From: Glomus cerebriforme
Lineage: Eukaryota > Glomeromycota > Glomeromycetes > Glomerales > Glomeraceae
Assembly (NCBI GenBank): GCA_003550305.1
Contig: QKYT01000133.1
Location: 72,731-128,742 of the forward strand
Direction of reading: 5' to 3'
Length of the DNA stretch: 56,012 nucleotides
Below the pieces are notes generated by a model. The model did not search any database and was not told the DNA's origin. It worked only from the letters and a program-made list of their open reading frames with translations. Numbering within the stretch: the stretch's first letter is position 1; the number at the start of each line of letters is the position of its first letter. A program made the position numbers and the translations under genes. This document shows positions 47,443-56,012 of this stretch, in pieces.

Positions 47443-49745
47443 GTGAGTGATCATGAGAAATTTTTTAGGTTATCACATGCATATGAGAAAATTTTATTTT
47501 GGATCACCTTTAAAATATCACGTAAAACAAAAAGACAACAGCAAGTTAATAAAATACTGAGAAAAAATGGACATTACATATCTCAGAGTCAAGCAGAAAC
47601 TGAGATTGAGGCTGTGAAAAATGAAGAACGAATAGAGAATGAAGTTATCGAAGATTGGATAGAGGGTGAAAATATTAATAATTGGACAAAAGAAGATTTG
47701 AATGAGTTTAAGAAAGTAGGAAAGAGACTTATTACTGAAGTTCTTTATTGGCATGATAATGCTGCAAATAGTATCAGAGCAGTATATAATGGAACTTCAA
47801 GGACTACAGCCTGGAGAAAGAAAAAAAAGGAGGAAGAATTAGAGCATGATGCGAAGGGAATGAGAACTCTTGATACATTATTTTTAAGCGCTGAAGCATC
47901 AACTAACGTGACACTACCAGAATCATTGTGATCATTACAACCAAAAATTCCATCTCCATCTTCATCTCTTCAAATGCTTTCTTTAGTTACCGAAGAGATT
48001 ACAAGAAACCTACAAGTACGCTTAAATGAAGTAAATCAGCAATGCTCAATAACAAAATCTGTAAAAATAAATAAAAATTTTTATACCTACGACTATTTAT
48101 ACTATCTAAGTATACGTAGATATATACAGTTATTATTGGATAATCAGGGTAAAATGAATGCTAGTAATCAAATCGCACAAACCATGTGGAATAAAGATGA
48201 TTATATTGTGAGATGTATATGAAAATGGGGAGATCATTTTATAAAGACAGGAAAACTTCTTGTCTATTGTTAAGGGAACATACAAAATTGGAAAGTTTGC
48301 TAAGTGATGAAGACTTTAAGGAAGACTGCCAAGCATGGCTATGACAGCAAAATTCAGAATCACGTACTCCCAGAAACCTGAAATTATATATTAAAAGAAC
48401 AGTATTTCCAAAATTAACAGGTCACATTAAGAAAGACACAATTTCTGAGAAAACTTATTAAAACTATATGCATTTGTGGGGATATAAATATGATGAAAGA
48501 AAGAAGAGAGTATATTACGATGAGCATGAGCGATCAGACGTAGTGATGTATAAAAAGGAATAGTTGGAAAGGATGTTTGAATATCAGAAATTCATGAAGG
48601 ATTTTGATAGTGATTTGATGGATATTATTCTAGAATCTTAGCTTAAGTTGGAAGAAAAAGAAATAGTTCAAGTAACGTATGATGAATGCTATTTTTACGC
48701 TAACGATGGGCAGCAGAGAATCTGGATGAGAGATGATGAAGATATCCTATGCTCAAAATACTAAGGACGTTCTATCATGGACTCATGGTTTCAGCCTTCA
48801 TTTGTCCATATCACGGATTGTTGTGATTATCTGATGAACAATTGCAAGCAAATCCACACATCAAAAATAAAGAAGCTTTAGTTATTCGTTCTATACAAAT
48901 AGATGGATATTGAAAATCAGAACATATACTGGATTAGGTATATAACTTAAGATCAGAATTATTAAAAAGAATCAAATTAATTTTTTGTTAACAAAAACAG
49001 CTTGTACGTTAAGCAATTCCAATATTTGAGATATTACACCCTGGCTATGTTGGAGTTTTTTGCTTTGATCAATCTACAAATTACAATGCAATGGCAGCTG
49101 ATGCACTTATTGTGACGAAAATGAATCTTAGCTCTGGAGGAGCACAACCTATGATGCATGATGGTTGGTACATTGATGGAAGCGGACAGAAGCATGTACA
49201 GTTAATGATATTTTCCAAAAATCATAAATTAAAAGGGAAGCCAAAGGGCATCAAGCAAGTACTTAAGGAACATAACCTTTGGTCAGATAAGGGTATTCAT
49301 TTAATGTGTGAGCAGTACTCTGAAAAACAAGATGATGTTGATCTGAAAAAGTCTGATTGTTATGCAAGGAGAATTATATCATTACAACATGATTTTTATG
49401 AACAAAAATCAATATTAGAAGAAGCAATAATTAAAGCAAATCATATATTTGAACGATACCCAAAGTTCCATTGTGAGTGCAACTTCATAGAGCGATACTG
49501 GAGTTTTGCAAAATGGGAAACAAGATGAATATGCAATTATAATTTTGCTGATTTATTAATACAGGTTCCGAAAGTTTTTATTAGCGTTCCTGTAATAACT
49601 ATCTGTAAGTTTGCATGAAAGTCATGGAGGTACATAGATGCATATAATAAAGGATTAAAAGGTAGGGCCGCTGAGTAGGCTGTTAATAAATATAAATCCC
49701 ATCGTCATTTACCTAAAAATATTGAAAAAATAATGGATTAGTTAG
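47443..49745 (+). pseudogene. DDE-type transposase of a large DNA transposon, decayed
   Basis: The N-terminal frame (47443-48222, one TGA at 47929) begins MSDHEKFFRLSHAYEKILFW and includes a coiled, charged part (SQAETEIEAVKNEERIENE) and SIRAVYNGTSRTTAWRKKKK. Further frames give KRVYYDEHERSDVVMYKKE, MFEYQKFMKDFDSDLMDI, then IVQVTYDECYFYANDGQQRI with a first catalytic Asp-Glu (48.68 kb). GVFCFDQSTNYNAMAADAL holds the second Asp (49.06 kb) and HCECNFIERYWSFAKW the Glu (49.49 kb). It ends near SRSYKSHRHLPKNIEK-like codons at 49.7 kb. Domain order resembles Tc1/IS630-type DDE enzymes, but the protein is longer. Numerous stops and shifts inactivate it. No TIR pair was confirmed. Confidence 0.65.
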
Positions 49746-50090
49746 ACATGATAATAAATAAATATGATAATAATAATAATGAATATAATAAATATCATAT
49801 ACACTTTATAGCTGCCTTTATAATACGATTCTTATAACAATGTTGGCATTGTTGAATTCTACAATTTCTCTGTTTTTTCGCAATGCGTCAACTATAAAAA
49901 TGTGCATGTGTGATACAAAGTTCTTGGGTTTTTATTGGCCGATGTTATATCATGTGATTAAGGATTAGTTCTGAAAATTTTGAAACAAAATCACGTAATT
50001 GTCAAGTATAGACTTCTGGCACCATATTATTAGAGAAATAGTTAAGCTTAAAGAAATCTATGGAGCTGTTCTTGAATTTTAAAAAAAAAT
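49746..50090. other. 3' flank of the DDE element
   Basis: TTTTGAAACAAAATCACGTAATTG at about 49979-50002 resembles AATTTGAAATGAATCATGTTACGTAA at about 47321-47346 on the same strand. The two stretches border the gene and may be related element ends, but in direct orientation. Confidence 0.3.
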
Positions 50091-50216
50091 GTTGAAAAAT
50101 ATGAGTTAGAATTTGATTTATTTGGTGAAAGTTTAAATTGTAAACTGTCATTTCTTTTTGTTGAAGAAGAAGACTATCTAGATATAAACTTTAGTTTTAT
50201 TATAGAATTAGTCTGA
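50091..50216 (+). CDS. Small open exon-like frame, 41 codons
   Basis: Encodes VEKYELEFDLFGESLNCKLS then FLFVEEEDYLDINFSFIIEL V and TGA. No Met at the start. The acidic, mixed composition suggests an exon remnant. No family is recognised. Confidence 0.25.
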   Translation, partial: VEKYELEFDLFGESLNCKLSFLFVEEEDYLDINFSFIIELV

Positions 50217-51656
50217 TACACGTAAGTTTATTTACAAATCAGATTTTGTTATGCATAGTATTACTTTAGCTTTTAATACTGTATATCTTTACAATTAGAT
50301 GTGAGATGTTGGTAAAGAATATCTTCCAATAAAAGAATTCAGAAAAAAACATAGATATGTTCATTAAAAGACATATCTTTTTATGTCTTGATGATATTTT
50401 AGATAGTCATTTGTAAGTTTTATTTCTATTATTAGTCATTGGGTATTTTCAGAATCATGTGGATTAAATAGATTTACTTATACTTCTCTGCGAAATAGAT
50501 TTTTTTGAATTATGACTGGCATAATACAAAAATATAATTTGACATAATTCATATATTTTATTAGTAAAAATTATGATTGTCATAATTGATTTTACCTATA
50601 ATGAAATATTTTGACAATGGTTTTTTAATTTTGCTAAAAAGTATAGATTTACTAATTAAATATGCAATTTATCAATCACTTTTTTTACTATGATCAATTA
50701 GTAAAAACTAAAATTTCTAGTTTTTTATCATATGTAAACCTTAGTTTTTTACTATGATATACACAGAAGATTTTTTTTATTCTTTAGGTTAAGACAAATA
50801 TTTTAATACAATTTTTTTTTGTTGTTTACTAACAAAAAATTAGAAGAATCTCTTTGTAAAGTTAGTTGCTTTTTCATTAAAATCTTATAACCTTTAAATA
50901 AATAGAAACTATACACTATTTGGTCTTCAAAATTATATTTTTATTTAAGATTTGAATATTATTTTGAATATATAAACTAAAATTTATCTTTAAAAATAAA
51001 ATTATTTGTAATTTTTAATATAATTATATAAAAAAAGTTAAACTATCTCAATATTTGATGCTTATAATAAAGGAATTTTATCTTTTTAGCCATTTTTCAA
51101 TAACATACATATAAACTTTAAAACAAATTTAATAATATTATACCTACATTAATAGTTAATTCTTCACATAAAAGACTTTTGAAAAGAATGAATATTGGCA
51201 GAAAGATTTCTATTTAAAAGTCAAAAAGTCATAGAAAACTCCTATTAGTCCTATATATTAATAAAATATTAAAGAAAGTGTGTAAAATTAATATTTTTTG
51301 AAAGCTTTAAGTCATATTTTTAGTGTATTAAAAAAAAGTAACATTTTATTTGAAGGGTTGTCTTTTTCAAACTATTAGCTAACTTATGTAGTATAAGATT
51401 TTTTAATTAGTAATTGATATTGTGTTGGAAATAACCCATAACTGTTATTCATTGTTGATAATACGTTAGTTAACAAACTAATTGTCTTTCTCAATTTAAG
51501 CAGAGAAATGGTATTAAGTTATCTAGAAATCAAAAAAGTAAAGCAACAGATGCATCAAAAAATACAGAGGGGTTTCATTTAGATTAAATATTTATAGTAT
51601 AATAAATTTCACAAAGTTTTTTACTATTATCATTATCTTTTTTTACTAATATATAG
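50217..51656. other. AT-rich DNA, no gene seen
   Basis: TAGTTTTTTACTATGAT words recur at about 50680-50760. Nothing else is recognised. Confidence 0.45.
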
Positions 51657-52003
51657 TATTCCTATTTCTCACAAAGACATGATCTAGGAATAAATTTACT
51701 ATATGATCATGAATTTTCTTTGTACGAGCATGCAGGTTTCAGAATTGATAATGATAAGAAGGATATTTCAAATATTCTAAAAGTTCTAAAGACACTTAGG
51801 GATATACACAAGTCTCTTGTAAAAGCGATTATAACTGAAAGGGATGGGCACTTTCAAATCCAGTTTTATATTCTTTAACAAAGCTTCTAATGCTAGGATT
51901 TGCATTATCATATTTTTCTATTCATGCTATTCTTGTTATTTATATAAGAGATGGATTTTATGCATCATTCAAGTTAGCAAAATTTGACATTCCTATATTA
52001 TAA
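51657..52003 (+). pseudogene. Decayed exon with one frameshift, unknown family
   Basis: After an acceptor-like ATATAG the frame encodes HDLGINLLYDHEFSLYEHAG then DISNILKVLKTLRDIHKSL and VKAIITERDGHF. Near 51860 one base is lost or gained, and the next frame continues as PVLYSLTKLLMLGFALSYFS then ILVIYIRDGFYASFKLAKFD to a TAA at 52001. The two halves read as one protein, 115 codons in all, with a single shift. No catalytic motif is recognised. Confidence 0.4.
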
Positions 52004-53170
52004 ATAAAATTCAGAATATCATTAAAATTGCATGAATTATGTTACAAGTTATATCAGAAAATTTTTTTGGGAGATATATAGTGATATATATCTCTTTATC
52101 ATTATTTATCACATTAATTATAATATGTGATATATATTAATAATAATCGTACTCATCGAGTAAATTTGATGTGGATAAATAGTGATAAAATATCAGGTTT
52201 TAACCTAAATGATAAATATCGATAAATATTTAAATGATAAATATTAAATTCGATAAACACTAATAAATATGCTAATGATAAATAACCTAAATGATAAGAA
52301 ATACAAACGTTAAAAATCAAAATTTAACCAATATGATAAATATAGTATTTTATAAAGGATAAATAATTCTTTGCATTTTTTTATTATATAAAATATTATA
52401 TAAAATAATGTAAAATAAACTAAACAATAAACTAAACAAAAAAATGTAGCGATAAAAATAAAAAAAATGTAGCGATAAAATAAGAAAAAAAATGTTAAGC
52501 AATAAGTGATAAAAATAAGAAAAAACATAAGTAATAAAATAAGAAAAAAAAATAAAAATAAAAAAAATAATAATTATAATCATTTTCTAACTGAAGAAGA
52601 TTGTAAATGGAAGCCTAAATTAAAAAGTAATAAAATCGCAAATGACATTAAACTTAAAACTTAATTTAAAAATAAAACAAATTAAAATAATTACCATTAT
52701 TAATCAAATAAATTTATTATATATTATAAAATTTGCATCATTAAATATTATTTCATCTTTGGATAACTCTTTGTCATCTTTAATATTATCAGTAGATTTA
52801 TTTTTGCTATAATTATCAGGTATTTTTTACGTAAGACCAATGTTGAATTGCTAAGCTTAATTTGACTAGTTTTATCAATTGTATTTTAATTTTGACTTTG
52901 ATTAATAAAATTAATTTTTAAATAATAAAATGAATTTGATAAATACTCTAAATCTTTTTAATTGTAATTTTAACAGTTTTCTGAAGATTTCGAGAGTATG
53001 GTAATTTGGATTTAATAATATATCACATATAGATGTAGTATAAATGTACATATCATTAAATCTTTCTTTACTAGCATGCATCATCTAGCAATAAAAATGC
53101 GAAACTGGTAATATTCTCTATTATGATATTTTTAGTGAACAATCTATTATAATTATCATTTACTTTCCTG
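52004..53170. other. Low-complexity AT-rich DNA
   Basis: Bases 52190-52310 carry repeated AATGATAAATATC words and 52430-52570 carry AAAAAAATGTAGCGATAAAAT repeats. ORFs here on the minus strand are Phe/Tyr-only artefacts of A-rich repeats. Confidence 0.5.
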
Positions 53171-53470
53171 AATTACTTCCATTTCAGGATATTTTTCAAA
53201 TTTTTATGTCTATTACTTGTCAATTGCAATTTACATATTTTAAGAATAGCAGATCGGATTGCTAAGATATGATTTCCTCTCATGTCTTTCATTTTTCACA
53301 TGATTTATCATAAAATAAAATTAAAATTAAATATTTAAAAATTAACAAAATTAACAATTAATTGATAATAATTACCAGAGAATGATGTTTTTTATTAAAG
53401 GTATTAATCCATTCTCGTTCATCCAATCCATGAATATAATTCAGATAGTTCAAATTTAGCCAATTTTCTA
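53170..53470 (-). pseudogene. Two small exon remnants
   Basis: On the minus strand about 53465-53375 encodes LNYLNYIHGLDEREWINTF then NKKHHSL at a GTAATT donor. About 53300-53180 encodes MKDMRGNHILAIRSAILKI then LTSNRHKNLKNILKWK and a stop. They may be consecutive exons of one decayed gene. No function is recognised. Confidence 0.3.
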
Positions 53471-53619
53471 AGATTCATTGAACTTTGGCTATATGTTATT
53501 TAGAAAAAAATTGGTGCATACTGTGCTATATCCATCTTATATAATATAGTGATAAATAACTTATGATATTAAATATCTAAATGTAATGATATAATACAAA
53601 CTAAATTATTACTTACATT

Positions 53620-54754
53620 TAGTGTTCCAAAAAAATCTAATCTGATCTGAATCTGCAAATTTGATCTGAAATAGATTCAGATCAGTTTGCAAATTTGAGA
53701 TCTATAAATCTGATCTGAATCAAATAAATCTGATTCAAATCTGATCTAATTAGATCAGATCATGATACAAAAAAATCTGGATTTGATCTAATTGGATTTG
53801 GATCTTTATATATTAAATATGATAAAATAAAAAAAAAAATATTTTTTTATTTTTTAATTTTTATTTTTTTTTAGAGATGAAACCTAGACAAATGAAGAAA
53901 TCTGAATAAACAGTTCCTAAATAAACTAAAAGTGAGTTTTATTCTTTTATTTACTTTATTAATTATTAGGAAACATAATTAACATTTCCCTTTTCTTTTT
54001 TTTAGAAAACTGGATAAATAGACAAAGCTGAATGACTGGGATCTTAGACGAATATAAAGTTTATTTTTTTTTACTATTAATTATTAGGGAATGTAATTAA
54101 CATTTCCTTTTCTCTTTTTTTTAGAAAACTAAACAAACGAATGAAACTGAATGAATAGCATTTGAATTAATAAACTAAAAGATTAGTTCATTTATTTTTT
54201 TCATTGTTTTTTTATTTTCAGGAAATGTAATTAATATCTTCCTTCTCTTTTTTTTAGAAAACTGGATAAATGGATGAAGCTAAATGAACGGAACTTAAAC
54301 AAATGAACTAAAAAGTTAATTTGTTCATTTCTTTTTATTTTTTTACTTTCAGGAAATGTAATTAACATATCCCTTCTTTTTTTTAAAAAACCAGACGAAT
54401 GGATGAAGCTGAATGAACAGAATTTGAATAAATGAACTAGGAGGTTAGTTTATTCATTTTTTTCATTTTTTTACTTTTAGAGAATGTAATTAACATTCCT
54501 CTTCTCTTCTTTTTAAGAAACTGAATGAACAATTAGATTCAGATCAGTTCAGTTTTAGATTTGAATCAGTTTTAGTTTAGTTTAATTTTAGATTAATTAG
54601 ATCCAAATCAATTCAGTTCAAATCTGAATCAGTTTCAGATTAGTTCAGATCAGATCTAGTCAGATTCAGATCAGTTCAAATCTGTTTCAGACCAGATTCA
54701 GATCAGATCAGATTTAAATCAAATCTGATCTGAACTGATCTGTTCAGAATACTA
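53620..54754. mobile_element. Second TAG-ended satellite element, 1.13 kb
   Basis: Left TAGTGTTCC and right ...GAATACTA form weak inverted ends. The left block (53634-53815) and right block (54528-54750) are built of CTGATCTGAATCAGATT-type words and enclose a satellite array. The layout copies that of 35186-38245. Flanking octamers (CTTACATT and GTAGTAAA) do not match, so insertion by an hAT enzyme is not shown here. Confidence 0.5.
53836..54520 (+). repeat. Satellite array 3, about six monomers
   Basis: Monomers of about 115-130 bp: a conserved block (AGAAAACTGGATAAATGGAT then GAAGCTGAATGAAC...), an AT/T-rich part, the hairpin GGAAATGTAATTAACATTTCC, a pyrimidine run and TTTTTTTTAG. The order of hairpin, pyrimidines and AG is that of arrays 1 and 2, though the sequence is different. 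A donor-like GT is less clear here. Confidence 0.7.
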
Positions 54755-55150
54755 GTAGTAAATTTAATTAGAAAAATATATGTAGTTCAACCAGATAATA
54801 TCATTTTGAGCATCACAGATCAGTTTGATGTCCTTTTTCAATAAATCACTAGTCGAAATAAGAAGTTTCGGCATGTGACAATTCAGCTAAATTTCAGCTG
54901 ATTCGTTTCAAATTTTGGCTGAATTTTGATCATCATCAACATTTGAAATATCTGATTAATAGCTGAATTGTATACTTTTATAGAGTTNNTANNAATTNAT
55001 TAATCCAATNGATTAAACATACGAATTTAAATATTTAATAATAAAAAATAACACAATAAATATAAAAAGTTACAATAAACATAAAAATAAACGTATTTAT
55101 TTTTTTTGTATGAATTTTGTATGAATTATGCACGAATTATGCATATTTTA
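54755..55150. other. Spacer with a small inverted-repeat element
   Basis: ACAATTCAGCT (54878-54888) and AGCTGAATTGT (54961-54971) are a perfect 11-bp inverted pair around about 70 bp with further GCTGAA/TTCAGC words, a possible 94-bp MITE. Four single or double N positions lie at 54988-55010. Confidence 0.45.
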
Positions 55151-55983
55151 TTATCGAATATGATACTTTCTATTAATTGGATTAATTGCTAAATATTTGA
55201 TCGCGTTCTGACGAGTTGATAGTTTGTACTTTATGGGAATGAATCTCTCTAAAATGTGATGCACCGATATTATGTAATCCTAACATTCGGGATAAAAATC
55301 TTTATTCCAAAGTTTGACATTACAAGTCTGTTGATCATTATCAATGCTAAAATGAAATTGAGAATTTGTTGGTTTATACTATCGAATATATACCAAGTTG
55401 TACTCAAAAGTCCCGTCAGGTAAATTGATTGTATGTTTGAAAAAATACTGGATTTAACCTGAATAGCAGTCCACTTCATCAGTATTTGTCATAAATTTGG
55501 ATAAAACATAAGAGCTTGCAATGTGTCATGATGATATTGCCGAACTGAATATTTCAGAACCAATTCGACATCTTCCAAATTGGTTCATCTTAACACAAAT
55601 AATTATTGAATCATCAGTTCCTTCTTCAAACAGTTTTCAAAAATTGTACATTTTGTAGGTTGCCATATAATAATCAACCATTCGGTTAAGTATTTCACTT
55701 GACAATAATACATCTTCAGATGAGGGTCTTAATATTTCACCTGGAAATTGTTCTCTTTCAGTAATCACTGAGGTCTGAATATCCATAGAATGGAGTAAAA
55801 ATTGATACATTTCATCAGAGAAAAACTTATCTGTTGCTGATAAAGATTTAACATTCGGTCAATTCTCAAGTAATTTGATACCCTTCAGGTTTATTTCAGA
55901 ACTTTTAGCCATAATCTGTGCATCAAACATCATTCTTCGCATAAGTTCTGGTTCGATATGTCAGTGGCTATTAGGCAAAGAGC
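55151..55983 (-). pseudogene. IIxVHHIL-family gene, one frame with seven stops
   Basis: After TTTTTAG at 55984 an exon frame of 277 codons runs without any frameshift to the double stop at 55151. It encodes IEPELMRRMMFDAQIMAKSS, INLKGIKLLEN, FFSDEMYQFLLHSMDIQTS, FPGEILRPSSEDVLLSSEIL, NRMVDYYMATYKMYNF, MNQFGRCRIGSEIFSSAIS, NTDEVDCYSG and YIISVHHILERFIPIKYK. Seven internal stops (for example 55963-55961, 55861-55859, 55639-55637) are each one transition from CGA, CAA, CAG or TGG. The end matches the pseudogene at 17278-17721. Earlier exons lie outside the window. The family is of unknown function, probably mobile. Confidence 0.6.
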
Positions 55984-56012
55984 CTAAAAATATGAGAATT
56001 AGTAAGTAAAAT

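Noticed and set aside
47518..47754. 78-codon minus-strand ORF
   Set aside because: Antisense of the DDE transposase N-terminal frame, with no motif.
52310..52583. Phe/Tyr/Ile-rich minus-strand ORFs resembling membrane proteins
   Set aside because: Translation of A-rich simple repeats; no mixed codon use and no start context.
53612..54762. 8-bp duplication for the element at 53.6-54.75 kb
   Set aside because: Flanking octamers CTTACATT and GTAGTAAA do not match, so insertion by an hAT-type event is not demonstrated.

Overview
The window is about three quarters A+T, with short GT-AG introns, poly-A/T tracts, many diverged repeats and several families of decayed mobile genes. This is eukaryotic nuclear DNA. 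The base composition, the RNase H-bearing LINE, the families of decayed transposase-like genes and a mitochondrial nad4 piece suggest an arbuscular-mycorrhizal fungus close to Rhizophagus (Glomeromycotina). That assignment is a judgement from sequence style, not from a database search.

Layout. Bases 1-90 are the clipped end of a Tc1-type MITE. The only clearly intact gene lies on the minus strand at 1321-6716. It is a tripeptidyl-peptidase II gene that I could assemble into 19 exons (1312 codons) with every splice phase consistent. From 8.4 to 11.6 kb two decayed or interrupted coding pieces each carry an hAT-type MITE with an 8-bp target duplication; one MITE sits inside an arginine/aspartate-rich exon. 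From 11.6 to 17 kb there is AT-rich DNA with a 350-bp tandem repeat, a SINE-like retroposon and a 557-bp palindromic Tc1-type MITE. From 17 to 27 kb there are pseudogenes, among them a Tc1-like transposase, a gene with repeated exon-like blocks and a two-exon family gene, plus the first of several hairpin/splice-like satellite arrays. A broken LINE (ORF1, endonuclease, reverse transcriptase, RNase H, CCHC) occupies 27.2-34.6 kb on the minus strand.

From 35,186 to 38,245 lies the most unusual object: a 3.06-kb unit with hAT-like ends and an imperfect 8-bp duplication. Inside are GATC-rich blocks, two arrays of roughly 100-125 bp monomers, a 148-bp hairpin repeat and a nested retrocopy with its own target duplication and poly(A) tail. 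Each monomer looks like an intron followed by a 29-nt exon. Two other loci (24.8-25.5 kb and 53.6-54.75 kb) repeat the same architecture with different primary sequence.

From 38.7 to 56 kb there are more decayed genes: a Tc1-like transposase with a lost catalytic Asp, a DDE-type transposase, and a seven-stop pseudogene at the right edge that shares a motif with the 17.3-kb pseudogene. Also present are a nuclear copy of mitochondrial nad4, a second copy of the SINE-like element and a pogo-type MITE.

Apart from TPP2, almost everything here is transposon biology. Cellular genes are sparse, insertions are nested, and many pseudogene stops look like C-to-T or G-to-A transitions.
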